Positions 24,474-32,822 of a DNA stretch of 64,000 bases are shown piece by piece. The DNA comes from VRUE01 sp035260485 (GTDB lineage: Bacteria; Actinomycetota; Thermoleophilia; Solirubrobacterales; 70-9). The stretch is from contig DATFVC010000080.1 of NCBI GenBank assembly GCA_035260485.1, positions 1-64,000 on the forward strand. The letters run 5' to 3'. The translations under genes were made by a program, and so were the position numbers. A model generated the notes under the pieces. It saw nothing but the letters and a program-made list of their open reading frames with translations. It made no database searches and was not told the DNA's origin. Positions within the stretch are counted from its first letter, which is position 1; each line of letters starts with the position of its first letter.

Positions 24474-27071
24474 ATGAACGCCGAGGGCGTCGGGAGCTGG
24501 CTTTCTCGCCTAGCTGGGTGGGCCGTACGGCATGCGCGGGTTGTGCTCGCGGTTGCGGTTTCCCTCGCCATCGGAGCTGCGGTGGCCGCTACGCAGCTGC
24601 CGACCGATGCCGCCACTAACACGCTGGTCGATTCGGACACGGCCAGCTACCAAGCTACGCAGCAGGTCAAGCGGGACTTCGGTGAAGAACCGGTGGTCAT
24701 TCTTGCTGAGGGGGATCTGCAGCGCCTCGTCCTGACCGCCAATCTGGGGCGTCTGCTGCGGCTCGAGGGGTGCCTCTCGGGCAAGGTGCCGAAGGGGGCG
24801 AAGCCGATCCCCGGGCCGTGTGCCGAGCTGGCCGAACAGGACCCGGTGCGCTCGGTCGTCGGCCCGGCGACCTTCCTCAACGAGGCCGTTATCCAGATCC
24901 AGCGCCAGCTCCAGCGGCTTGCGGCCACCGTCCCGCCAGACCAGTTGCGCGAACTGCTGCTCGAAGTCGCCGCGAAGTACGGGATCACCAGCGCGCCGAG
25001 CCTCTCCAATCCCGACTTTCTGGCCGCGATCGTCTTCGACCTGCACAAGGCGCGGGGGACGCCGAAGGCCCGCCTCTCCTATCTCTTCCCGAACAACCAC
25101 TCGGCGCAGATCATCCTGCGCCTGCGACCCGACCTCAGTGAGGCTGAACGCCATCAGGCCATCGAAACGATCAAGGCGATCGTTCACGACCCAGTCGCTC
25201 GCAATGTCTGCAAGTTCAAGGGCAAGCCCGAGCGCTGTTTCCAGTTGCACGGCGGCCGCTTCGTCATCTCCGGCGTCCCCGTTGTCATCGATGGGGTAAC
25301 GCGGGCACTCAAGGACGCGCTGCTGGTGCTGCTCGGCGTGGCTGTCGTCGTCATGGCGCTCGTCCTCCTCCTGGTCTTCCGCTCCCGCTTCCGGCTCTTG
25401 CCACTGGCGATCGCCCTGGCCGCGGCGGCACTCACCTTCGGCCTCTTCGGACTGCTGGGCGGCTCGCTGACTATGGCCTCGATTGCTGTGTTGCCGATCC
25501 TTATCGGCCTCGCCGTCGATTACGCGATCCAGTTGCAGGCGCGCTATGACGAGGCAGTCGCGCTCGGTGCCAGCCCCGGCACCGACGCCGCCCGCTTAGC
25601 GGCATCCGGTGGCGGCCCAGCCATCGCCACTGCTTGCCTAGCCACCGGCGCGGGCTTTCTTGCCCTTCAACTCTCGCCAACCCCAATGGTCCGCAGTTTC
25701 GGCCTGCTCCTCGTCGTCGGCATAGCAATTGCCTTCACGCTGGCGTTCGTTGCGGGCTTTGCTGCGTTCAGTCTGCGGAAAGAGGTGGGAGCGCCGGGTC
25801 CCCCTCCGCGCGCTGGGTTTTTCGCCTTGCGGTTTGGGTCTCTCGCTGAGCGGGCCGGGCGAAAAACAGGACGCCGCGCGTCTCCGGGGGACCCGACACT
25901 CCCGCCTCTCTTGCAACGTGTTCTTGCGATCGGGCGGGCGCACCCGCAGAGGGTACTTGGAGTTGGCCTCGTTCTGGCCGTGTTGGGCTGGGGCCTCGGG
26001 ACCCAGATTGAAACCCAGACCGATATCCAGGAGCTGGCGCCGCAAAGCATTGATGCGGTGCGTGAACTCAATGAGCTGCAGGACGCCACTGGGGTCTCCG
26101 GGGAGCTTGACATCAGCGTCAGCGCTCCCGATCTGACGGACCCCTCGACGATTCGTTGGATGGCTGCCTTCAAGCGAAGGGTCTTGCGTACCGGTGGGTT
26201 CTCGGGCGCCAACCCGAGCTGCCAGGAGGCCGAAGTTTGCCCGGGACCTGCCCTCTCGGATTTCGTGACCGGAGGCGGCCTGGCGGCCACTGACAACACG
26301 GCTCTGACCCGCAGCAGTATCCGCGCCGCGCTGAGTCAGATCCCCTCATATGACCTGCGTCAAGTGGCGACTGTCGATCCGAAGACTGGGTTGCCTGCGG
26401 GGACGGCACTGCTCGGCTTCGGTATCCGCGCTCAATCGCTGGAGGATCAACAGGCGTTGATCGATCGGGTGCGCGGGGAGATCGGGGAGCCAGGGGCCAA
26501 AGGTGGACCGCCGCCTGGGGTGAAAGTGGAGCTGGCGGGACTGCCAGTTATTGCAGCCGCTGCTGCCAGCGACCTTTCAGACAGTCGCTATCTGCTGACG
26601 CTTGCTGGATTGATCGCGGTGACGCTGGTGCTGCTGGCTGTCTACCGTTCGCTCTCACGTGCTCTGGTCCCGCTGGTGCCGATCGTGATGGCTACGGGAT
26701 GGTCGGCGCTAGTGCTCTGGCTTACGCGCGTGCCGCTCAACCCGATGTCCGCGGCGTTGGGGGCGCTGACCATCGCGATCGCTACTGAGTTCAGTGTGAT
26801 CCTGGCTGCGCGCTTCCGCCAGGAGCGCCGGGCTGGACGCGAGCTTGCGGCGGCGCTGAGCGCCGCCTACACCCGTACCGGTGCCGCCGTGCTCGCTTCC
26901 GGGGTGACTGCGATTGCCGGCTTTGCTGTGCTGATCGCCAGCGATGTGGGGATGCTGCGCGATTTCGGCTTCGTCACCGTGATCGACCTCGCGGTAGCGC
27001 TGCTGGGAGTCATGGTGGCGTTGCCTGCGACGCTTGTCTTGGCGGAAGGCTGGGGGAAAGGAGTGCGATGA
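24474..27071 (+). CDS. RND/MMPL exporter of the HAE3 type
   Basis: An 865-residue, 12-helix RND protein with two large extracytoplasmic domains. The first proton-relay motif is intact (D349-Y350 in GLAVDYAIQLQARYDE), but the second half has E772-F773 (ATEFSVILAARFRQE) where D-Y is usual. The first periplasmic domain holds four Cys (LEGCLSG, PGPCAE, NVCKF, RCFQ) that could form disulfides. The loop between halves, residues about 437-479, is encoded by inverted repeat element D. It follows the Mce-type transporter, suggesting joint lipid or hopanoid-like export. The ATGA end is coupled to a redoxin gene. Confidence 0.85.
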   Translation: MNAEGVGSWLSRLAGWAVRHARVVLAVAVSLAIGAAVAATQLPTDAATNTLVDSDTASYQATQQVKRDFGEEPVVILAEGDLQRLVLTANLGRLLRLEGCLSGKVPKGAKPIPGPCAELAEQDPVRSVVGPATFLNEAVIQIQRQLQRLAATVPPDQLRELLLEVAAKYGITSAPSLSNPDFLAAIVFDLHKARGTPKARLSYLFPNNHSAQIILRLRPDLSEAERHQAIETIKAIVHDPVARNVCKFKGKPERCFQLHGGRFVISGVPVVIDGVTRALKDALLVLLGVAVVVMALVLLLVFRSRFRLLPLAIALAAAALTFGLFGLLGGSLTMASIAVLPILIGLAVDYAIQLQARYDEAVALGASPGTDAARLAASGGGPAIATACLATGAGFLALQLSPTPMVRSFGLLLVVGIAIAFTLAFVAGFAAFSLRKEVGAPGPPPRAGFFALRFGSLAERAGRKTGRRASPGDPTLPPLLQRVLAIGRAHPQRVLGVGLVLAVLGWGLGTQIETQTDIQELAPQSIDAVRELNELQDATGVSGELDISVSAPDLTDPSTIRWMAAFKRRVLRTGGFSGANPSCQEAEVCPGPALSDFVTGGGLAATDNTALTRSSIRAALSQIPSYDLRQVATVDPKTGLPAGTALLGFGIRAQSLEDQQALIDRVRGEIGEPGAKGGPPPGVKVELAGLPVIAAAAASDLSDSRYLLTLAGLIAVTLVLLAVYRSLSRALVPLVPIVMATGWSALVLWLTRVPLNPMSAALGALTIAIATEFSVILAARFRQERRAGRELAAALSAAYTRTGAAVLASGVTAIAGFAVLIASDVGMLRDFGFVTVIDLAVALLGVMVALPATLVLAEGWGKGVR
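25782..25908. repeat. 127-bp inverted repeat inside RND gene (element D)
   Basis: Outer arms GAGGTGGGAGCGCCGGGT (from 25782) and their near-complement ending at 25908 enclose TTTTTCGCC (25819-25827 region) and GGCGAAAAA (25859-25866 region). Sequence and internal layout match element C, 1.4 kb upstream. The open frame crosses it and gives a Pro/Gly/Arg-rich linker (PGPPPRAG .. RASPGDP) in the cytosolic loop between RND halves. Confidence 0.7.
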
Positions 27072-27721
27072 AAGACCGCTACTCGATTGTCGTCGGCCTG
27101 CTCTTCGTTGCGATCGTCGCGGTTGCCTTGCTCAACGGCGTTCCAGGTGGCGGTGACACGCTGGGGCTCGACAAGCAGCCGCCGCGGTGGCCTCTGCCCG
27201 AGTTCGCGGTCCCGGCTGCTGCGGGGCAACTGGAAGGCGACGCCAACGTCGCCCAGGACGACTGCTCTGCGGCGCGGCTGCCCTGCCCACCCGAAGCCCG
27301 CCGCACCCCCGCCTGCCAGGTGCGCGCGCCCGGCGCGATCCGCGTCTGCGACCTTTTCGACCGGCCCTTGGTGATCTCTTTCTGGTTCAGCAAGGGCGGC
27401 AACTGCGTCGACCAACAGGATGTCGTCAGCCGCGTCTACTCGCGCTACCGTGGACGCGTGAACTTCCTCTCGGTGGACGTGCACGACGATCGCGAAACGG
27501 TTCGCGACCTGGTCCGGCGACGAGACTGGGCGATGCCCGTCGGCTACGACCGCGACGGCGCCGTGGCCAGCCTCTACCGGGTTGGAGGCTGCCCGACCTT
27601 CGCCTACGCCTACCCAGGCGGGGTCCTGCAGAGCGCCAGCATCGGCGATCTCGACGAGGGTGAGCTGAGCGCCCGGGTCGAGCGATTGCTGCGCGCGAGC
27701 CATGCCGCGGAGGGGAATTGA
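27068..27721 (+). CDS. membrane-anchored thioredoxin-like (TlpA/redoxin) protein with single active-site Cys
   Basis: 217 residues: one N-terminal helix (6-22), a Cys-rich spacer (DDCSAARLPC.. ACQV .. RVCDLF), then a thioredoxin fold with cis-Pro in GGCPTFAYAYPGG. The usual WCxxC is replaced by FSKGGNCVDQ, keeping only one cysteine, so ordinary dithiol reduction is unlikely; a peroxidase-like or binding role is possible. Start overlaps the RND stop (ATGA). Confidence 0.75.
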   Translation: MKDRYSIVVGLLFVAIVAVALLNGVPGGGDTLGLDKQPPRWPLPEFAVPAAAGQLEGDANVAQDDCSAARLPCPPEARRTPACQVRAPGAIRVCDLFDRPLVISFWFSKGGNCVDQQDVVSRVYSRYRGRVNFLSVDVHDDRETVRDLVRRRDWAMPVGYDRDGAVASLYRVGGCPTFAYAYPGGVLQSASIGDLDEGELSARVERLLRASHAAEGN

Positions 27722-27722
27722 G

Positions 27723-28391
27723 ATGGGGGCGGGCGCGGCCGATTCCGAGCCGGGCTGGGAGCCCTCCTCGACCCTTGGGTGGGTGGCGCCCCATGTCGCG
27801 GCTGAGTTCCCCGGCCTGGGGATCTCCTGGATCGAGATCGACGGCCGTCCCGGCCGCAGCCCCGAGCCGGTCGAGCGCCGTCTCGGCGAGACCTCCAACC
27901 GCTTCTACGGGGCGCACGCGATCCACATGCGCGAGAGGCCGATCCCCTGGGCCTATCGTGTCTTCTTCCGCCAGATCGGCCTCGACCCCGACCGCACCCG
28001 CACCCCAGTTGAGCAGCTCGCCCTGGACCGGCTCCAGGATGGTGGCTTCAAGACGCGCGGCCTGCCGGCGGACGCGCTGACGATCGCCACGGTGGAGACC
28101 GGGATCGCGCTGCGCGCCTTCGACGCCGAGCGACTTGACGGGGCGCTCTGCATCCGCGACTCGGCGCCGGGGGAGTCGCTGGAGGGACGGCCGGGGGAGC
28201 TCTCGCACGGGACCCTGGTGATCGCCGACGAACGTGCCCCCGCCGGTCTCCTCTTCGGCGCCACCGGCGAGGGCCGGGGGGTCGGGCGCGGCACCCGTCG
28301 CATCGCAATCGCCGCGGTCCAGGTTGATGGCGTTCCTCAGATTGCCGTCGACGAGGCGCTCTGGATGGTCGCGACAACCCTCGCCGTGTGA
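27723..28391 (+). CDS. B3/B4 tRNA-editing-domain protein
   Basis: 222 residues resembling stand-alone B3/B4 domains of phenylalanyl-tRNA synthetase beta subunits: PHVAAEFPGLGISWIEIDG near the start, FYGAHAIHMRERPIPWAYRVFFRQIG in the middle, then the DGALCIRDSAPGE and AVDEALWMVATTLA ends. Free B3/B4 proteins are thought to edit or bind amino-acylated tRNA; substrate unknown. ATG 27723 is chosen because GGAGGGG precedes it, two bases after the redoxin stop. Confidence 0.75.
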   Translation: MGAGAADSEPGWEPSSTLGWVAPHVAAEFPGLGISWIEIDGRPGRSPEPVERRLGETSNRFYGAHAIHMRERPIPWAYRVFFRQIGLDPDRTRTPVEQLALDRLQDGGFKTRGLPADALTIATVETGIALRAFDAERLDGALCIRDSAPGESLEGRPGELSHGTLVIADERAPAGLLFGATGEGRGVGRGTRRIAIAAVQVDGVPQIAVDEALWMVATTLAV

Positions 28392-28448
28392 CGCGCGTGG
28401 CCGCTTAACAGTCCCACTGTCTTCGGGTCTTCGGCTTGATCTACACTC

Positions 28449-28961
28449 GTGAGCGGGCTTATGCCGGATCTGCTGGACCGAGAGATACGCACTGCGCTTC
28501 GCGTGGATGGCGACGAGCGGCTCGCCAGGGCGGAGCTGCGGCGTCAGATCGGCCGCCTCGAAGCGCAACTCGGCTCACTCTTCGCCGACGCCTTCCCGCG
28601 CCTGCGGATCGACGCCGGGGTCGCGGCTGTCTCGAATGAGCCGCGGGCGCTTGGCCTGGGCGACCTGGAGGCGGTCCGCGACTCGCTGGCGATGCGGATC
28701 GGCGACGCCCGGCGCCAACTGCAGGAGCGCGGCGAGCTCGAGACCCGCAACCGCGAGTTGCTGGGGCGGATGCTGACCGCGCCGGCCGAGCACAAGTGGC
28801 TACGGATCTCACGCGCCGACGTCGGTGAGCCCGGCTGCGGCCACTGGCATTCCCGCCCCCGTCTTGGCCCGCTCGGCATGCTGATGGGCTGGTGGCGGGT
28901 CAGGGTTTCCTCTGGATGCCCGTTATCCGGGCGGCTTGCGGCCGTTGAGCGAGAGAGGTAA
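28449..28961 (+). CDS. hypothetical coiled-coil protein
   Basis: 170 residues, mostly charged alpha-helix with heptad character (ARAELRRQIGRLEAQLGSLF and MRIGDARRQLQERGELETRN). The C-terminus has a short conserved-looking KWLRISRADVGEPGCGHWHS followed by GMLMGWWRVRVSSGCPL. I do not recognise the family. GTG 28449 and ATG 28461 are both possible starts. It overlaps the next gene by 26 bp. Confidence 0.6.
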   Translation: MSGLMPDLLDREIRTALRVDGDERLARAELRRQIGRLEAQLGSLFADAFPRLRIDAGVAAVSNEPRALGLGDLEAVRDSLAMRIGDARRQLQERGELETRNRELLGRMLTAPAEHKWLRISRADVGEPGCGHWHSRPRLGPLGMLMGWWRVRVSSGCPLSGRLAAVERER

Positions 28962-29355
28962 GAAAGCCCCCAGGGCCGACGAGCGACCGCCCGCGCCATG
29001 GGGGTCGTTTCCCCTTGCCGAGCTGACTGTCCTCGCCGGCATCGTCACCCTCGTCGTTGGGGTCGTGAGCAAGAGCCCGACCGCGATCGGCGTCGGCGTC
29101 GTGCTCGCCGCCCTCGGCGGCCTCGAGGTCTCGGCCCGCGAGCACTTCGCCGGCTACCGCTCGCACACGACCCTGCTCGCCGGCACCGTTTTCGTGCTGG
29201 TAACCGGCGCCCTCTTCTACCTGGCCGGGCTGATCTTGGCCATCTGTCTCGCCGCCGGCGCAGTCGCTTTCATCGCCGCCTTCCTGGCTCTGCGCCGCGC
29301 TTTCCAGAGGGCCTCCGGCGGCCTCTCCTTCAAAGCCGGCGGCCTCAGAGGCTGA
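28936..29355 (+). CDS. small membrane protein, four predicted helices
   Basis: 139 residues. A basic, proline-rich N-terminus is followed by hydrophobic segments near 30-46, 52-66, 78-95 and 97-115. Only TTG starts (28936 or 28945) are available in frame before the first helix. Its start overlaps the previous coiled-coil gene, suggesting coupled translation. No family recognised. Confidence 0.6.
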   Translation: MRPLSERGKKAPRADERPPAPWGSFPLAELTVLAGIVTLVVGVVSKSPTAIGVGVVLAALGGLEVSAREHFAGYRSHTTLLAGTVFVLVTGALFYLAGLILAICLAAGAVAFIAAFLALRRAFQRASGGLSFKAGGLRG

Positions 29356-29364
29356 CGGTCCTGC

Positions 29365-29724
29365 TCAGACGAGGACCGCTTCGCGTGAGCGTGGATTGAG
29401 CGCGGTGGTCAGCATCGCGCGCTGGCGGGGGGTCAGCGTGCCGAGGCGCTTGTTCTCACTGAGGGCAAGCGCTTGCAGAAGCTTGCGAGCGCGGGTGCGG
29501 CCCCAGCGGCGCTGGCTGGTCAGCAGCTCGGCCAGGGTCATGCTTTCGGTCTCCCAGGGGCATTCCCGGATCACCTCGGCGACGTCGACCTCGCCCCGCC
29601 CAATCGATCGCTTCAGCTCCGCTCTGGCGAGCCGCACACGATTGGCGCGCGCCAAGGCCTGCATGTGCTGCGGTGTCTGGGCCGCGATTGCGGTCGTCGA
29701 AGCAGGGGCGATCGATATTTCCAC
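29365..29724 (-). CDS. mihF: actinobacterial integration host factor (mIHF)
   Basis: 119 residues from GTG 29724, preceded by GGGAGG. The protein matches mIHF of Mycobacterium and Streptomyces: a helical ALARANRVRLARAELKRSIGRGE N-terminus (shown in the sequence as one helix), WETESMTLAELLTSQRRWGRTRA, then the helix-two-turn-helix-like KLLQALALSENKRLGTLTPRQRAML. It is a nucleoid protein that bends DNA and supports lambda-type integration. The N-terminal 25 residues are an Ala/Ser/Thr-rich extension. Confidence 0.88.
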   Translation of the reverse strand: MEISIAPASTTAIAAQTPQHMQALARANRVRLARAELKRSIGRGEVDVAEVIRECPWETESMTLAELLTSQRRWGRTRARKLLQALALSENKRLGTLTPRQRAMLTTALNPRSREAVLV

Positions 29725-29994
29725 TGAGATTCCTCCCTCTAGGGGTTGTTGACTGGCTCCTACACCGGCCGGCTCTGCCCGGCTCGGTTGAGTTGAACTG
29801 CCGCCACCGCTCCCTCCTGACCCAGAAGCGTTTGGCGAAGGGGCCAAGCTATGCGCTTGGGACGGCGAGCGTCAACCCGCAGTCAGCGAAGAGCCGACGG
29901 CCCGTTCGCTAAGAGCATCTTTTTCTCGCCGCGATCCGCCTTGTCCAGAATTGGACAAGGCGGAAACTACCCCCGCTGGGGTATGGATAGCCAC

Positions 29995-31251
29995 TCACGT
30001 ACGAGGAAGCTCAGGAAAGTCCTCAATGGTGCGGGAGATCGTCTCCAGCGCGCGGTCGAGGTGCTCGCGCTCGTGGGTCGCCATCAGGCTCGTTCGCAGC
30101 AAGGCGCCACCCGGCGGCACCGCCGGGTGGATGGCGACGTTGGTGTAGACGCCGGCATCGAACAGCGCCTTCCAAAACAGCACCGCCTGCCAGTCGTCGC
30201 CGACCATTACCGGCACGACCGGCGTGGTCGCGATCGTGCCGTCGGGCAGGGTCCCTGGCTCGACTACTTTTAGGCCCAGACCGCGCAGCCCTTCGCGCAG
30301 GTAAGAGGCGTTGCCGAGCAGGGCGTCGAACAGCTTGGGGCCGTCGGAGCGGATCACACGCAGCGCCGCCAGCGCGGCGCCGACCGCCGCCGGCACAGCC
30401 GAGGCGCTGAACATGAAGGAGCGCGAGGCAATCCGCAGGTACTCGATCACGTCGGCGGGGCCAGCAATGAAGCCACCGCAGGAGGCGAGGCTCTTGGAGA
30501 AGGTCCCCATCCGCAGGTCGACCTCGTCCTCGAGCCCGAACAGCTCGCTAGCCCCCGCGCCACGTGCGCCGAGCACGCCGGCGCCGTGCGCCTCGTCGAC
30601 CATCAGCCGCGCCCCGTAGCCGCGGCAGAGCTCGACGATCCGCGGCAGGTCGCAGACGTCGCCCTCCATCGAGAAGACCCCATCGACGACCACCAGCACG
30701 CCGCCGCCGTCCTCGCCTGCCCGCTGCAGCATCTTCTCCAGCTTGTCCATGCGGTTGTGGCGGAAGGGGCGCAACTTCGCCCCGGAGAGCTTGCAGCCGT
30801 CGAGGATCGAGGCGTGGTCCCCGGCATCGCAGATCACCGTGTCGCCCGGCTCGAGGATCGTCCCCAAGCAGCCGACGTTTGCCTGGTATCCGGTGGTGAA
30901 GGCGATCGCGTCCTCGGTGTTCATCCACCCTGCGATCTCGCCCTCGAGCTCGATGTGGAGAGGCGTCGTCCCGTTCATGAAGCGCGAGCCCGTCAGCGCG
31001 GTCCCGTAGGTCTCTAGGGCTTCGCGGGCGCCTTGCTTGACCCGCTCGTCGCCGGTGAGCCCCAGGTAGTTGTTGGAGCCGAGCATCACCACCTCGTGAC
31101 CCTCTACCTCCATGATCGGGCCCGCCTCGGACTCGATCAGGCGGAAGTAGGGAAGCAGGTCGTGCTGCTTGGCTGCTTCGAGCTGCTCGAGCCGCTCGTG
31201 GCTGCGGGCCTTCTCGAAGACGTCGACGGGGGCCTTTGCGGTTTCGCTCAT
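29995..31251 (-). CDS. alpha-oxoamine synthase, serine palmitoyltransferase-like
   Basis: 418 residues, PLP-dependent fold type I. Internal aldimine lysine in GTFSKSLASCGG, cofactor Asp/His in VDEAHGAGVLG, and SNNYLGLTGD near the start. The blocks TGSRFMNGTTPLHIELE, DHASILDGCKLSGAKL and FRHNRMDKLEKML are closer to bacterial serine palmitoyltransferase than to KBL or BioF. The product would be 3-ketosphinganine if the substrate is serine plus palmitoyl-CoA. ATG 31251 starts 26 bp from a divergent GNAT gene. An alternative is threonine-catabolic Kbl, but no tdh is nearby. Confidence 0.75.
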   Translation of the reverse strand: MSETAKAPVDVFEKARSHERLEQLEAAKQHDLLPYFRLIESEAGPIMEVEGHEVVMLGSNNYLGLTGDERVKQGAREALETYGTALTGSRFMNGTTPLHIELEGEIAGWMNTEDAIAFTTGYQANVGCLGTILEPGDTVICDAGDHASILDGCKLSGAKLRPFRHNRMDKLEKMLQRAGEDGGGVLVVVDGVFSMEGDVCDLPRIVELCRGYGARLMVDEAHGAGVLGARGAGASELFGLEDEVDLRMGTFSKSLASCGGFIAGPADVIEYLRIASRSFMFSASAVPAAVGAALAALRVIRSDGPKLFDALLGNASYLREGLRGLGLKVVEPGTLPDGTIATTPVVPVMVGDDWQAVLFWKALFDAGVYTNVAIHPAVPPGGALLRTSLMATHEREHLDRALETISRTIEDFPELPRT

Positions 31252-31276
31252 GCTCGAAGTGTAGGTTCCGGTTCCC

Positions 31277-32422
31277 GTGTCAAGCGTTGAAATCCGCCCC
31301 GTCCGCTCCCGGCGCGAGCTCAAGCGCTTCGTCAAGCTCCCCTTCCGGCTCCATCGCAACAGCCCGCAATGGGTGGCGCCACTGATCTACGAGCGGATGG
31401 AGTTCCTCAACCGCGAGAAGAACCCCTGGTTCGAGCACGGCGAGGCCGAGTATCTGATCGCCGAATGCGACGGCGAGCCGGTGGGGCGGATCACGGCCCA
31501 GATCGACGAGCTCTGGGATCAGACGCAGGGCGGCAGCGACGCGATGTTCGGTTTCTTCGAGACCGTCGACGATCCGGCTGTGGCGGCCGCCCTGCTCGAC
31601 GCCGCCACCGAGTGGGCCGCGGCTCGAGGCCGTAGCCGCATCCTCGGCCCGATGGACTTCACCACCAACGACGAGGTCGGGATCTTGATCGAGGGCTACG
31701 AGCTGCGGCCCTACATCCTCGAGAACTGGCACCCACCCTTCTACAGAGATCTGCTCGAGGCTCAGGGCTTCGGCAAGGCGATGGACCTGCTCATGTGGGA
31801 GCTGGAACTTGGCAGCCTCAAGGAGGGCGAGAGCTTCGATCCCTCGATTCACGCCGCGGCCGAGAGGGCGCTGAGTGACGAAGGGGTGACGATCCGCAAC
31901 ATCGACAAGGGCAACCTGGAGCACGAGATGCGTCTTTTCACTCCCGTCTACAACGATGCCTGGTCCGACAACTGGGGGTTCGTCCCGCCGACCGACGCGG
32001 AGATCGCCTTCCACGCCAAAACCCTCAAGCAGGTGATCGACGAGGACTGGGCCTACATCGCCGAAAAGGATGGCGAGGCGATTGGCGCCGCGCTCACCCT
32101 GCCCGACATCAACCAGGTGCTGGCCAAGATGGGCGGGCGGCTGCTGCCCTTCGGCTGGCTCCACTTCCTGCTCGGCAAGCGCAAGATCGATCGCCTGCGG
32201 GTCTTCGCGCTCGGCGTCAAGCATGAGTACCACCACACCGGGGTCGCCGCCGGTCTCTACCTCAAGCACCTCGAGACGGCCGGCAAGCCGGGCGCGATCG
32301 AAGGCGGCGAGATGGGCTGGATCCTGGAGACCAACGAGGCGATGAACAGGGCGATGGAGGGGATGGGCGGCAAGGTGGTCAAGCGCTACCGCATCTACGA
32401 GAAGGCGATTGACGGCGCTTAA
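31277..32422 (+). CDS. GNAT-fold N-acyltransferase (YghO-like)
   Basis: 381 residues. The opening IRPVRSRRELKRFVKLPFRLHR followed by PQWVAPLIYER, MFGFFETVDD, MDFTTNDEVGILIEG and HPPFYRDLLEAQGF is that of a widespread GNAT-superfamily family that includes YghO. Some members sit with serine palmitoyltransferase genes and have been proposed or shown to acylate long-chain bases (bacterial ceramide synthases). Divergent placement beside the SPT-like gene supports such a role, but this is inference. GTG start at 31277. Confidence 0.65.
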   Translation: MSSVEIRPVRSRRELKRFVKLPFRLHRNSPQWVAPLIYERMEFLNREKNPWFEHGEAEYLIAECDGEPVGRITAQIDELWDQTQGGSDAMFGFFETVDDPAVAAALLDAATEWAAARGRSRILGPMDFTTNDEVGILIEGYELRPYILENWHPPFYRDLLEAQGFGKAMDLLMWELELGSLKEGESFDPSIHAAAERALSDEGVTIRNIDKGNLEHEMRLFTPVYNDAWSDNWGFVPPTDAEIAFHAKTLKQVIDEDWAYIAEKDGEAIGAALTLPDINQVLAKMGGRLLPFGWLHFLLGKRKIDRLRVFALGVKHEYHHTGVAAGLYLKHLETAGKPGAIEGGEMGWILETNEAMNRAMEGMGGKVVKRYRIYEKAIDGA

Positions 32423-32481
32423 AGGCGCAGTTTCCGGCTTTGCCGCTGGCTGGGGCCGAGCGCATCGCTACAGTCGGCTGA

Positions 32482-32748
32482 GTGAGCGAGTTTGAGCTTG
32501 AGCCAGTTCGAGTCCGGGTCCTGCCGCATGACGCTCCCGGTGCGCTGGCCCTTCGCAGCGAGGCCCGTACCGCTGCAATAGCGGCTGTCGGCGGTGTCCT
32601 CGCGGGGGCCGCGACCGTGGCGGCGGTTCGCGCGGTGGGCGCCGTGGCGAAGAAGTCGCAGGGACAGTTGCTGCCGCGCCGGAGCCGCCAGCCAAAGGTC
32701 GTGGCGAGCCGCTCCTTCCTCGTTGACGTGCACCTGCTCGGCCGTTGA
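32482..32748 (+). CDS. hypothetical small protein with one membrane segment
   Basis: 88 residues from GTG 32482. A polar N-terminus is followed by an Ala/Val-rich segment (TAAIAAVGGVLAGAATVAAV, about 31-50) and a basic tail ending SFLVDVHLLGR. No family recognised. The stop is followed after 5 bp by hairpin element E. Confidence 0.5.
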   Translation: MSEFELEPVRVRVLPHDAPGALALRSEARTAAIAAVGGVLAGAATVAAVRAVGAVAKKSQGQLLPRRSRQPKVVASRSFLVDVHLLGR

Positions 32749-32753
32749 ACAGC

Positions 32754-32806
32754 CCGCCGACGGGCCTAAAAGGGGACCCCAAGTCCCCTTTTAGGCCCGT
32801 CGGCGG
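32754..32806. terminator. perfect 24-bp stem, 5-nt loop hairpin (element E)
   Basis: Arms 32754-32777 and 32783-32806 are perfectly complementary over 24 bp, with loop CCCAA. The core CGACGGGCCTAAAAGGGG recurs in related hairpins at 33705, 45474 and 63513. It sits 5 bp after a stop codon and 16 bp before the next start. No T-tract follows. A terminator is the simplest reading; element E is unusually perfect. Confidence 0.6.
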
Positions 32807-32822
32807 CGGGTTGGAAGTGGAG

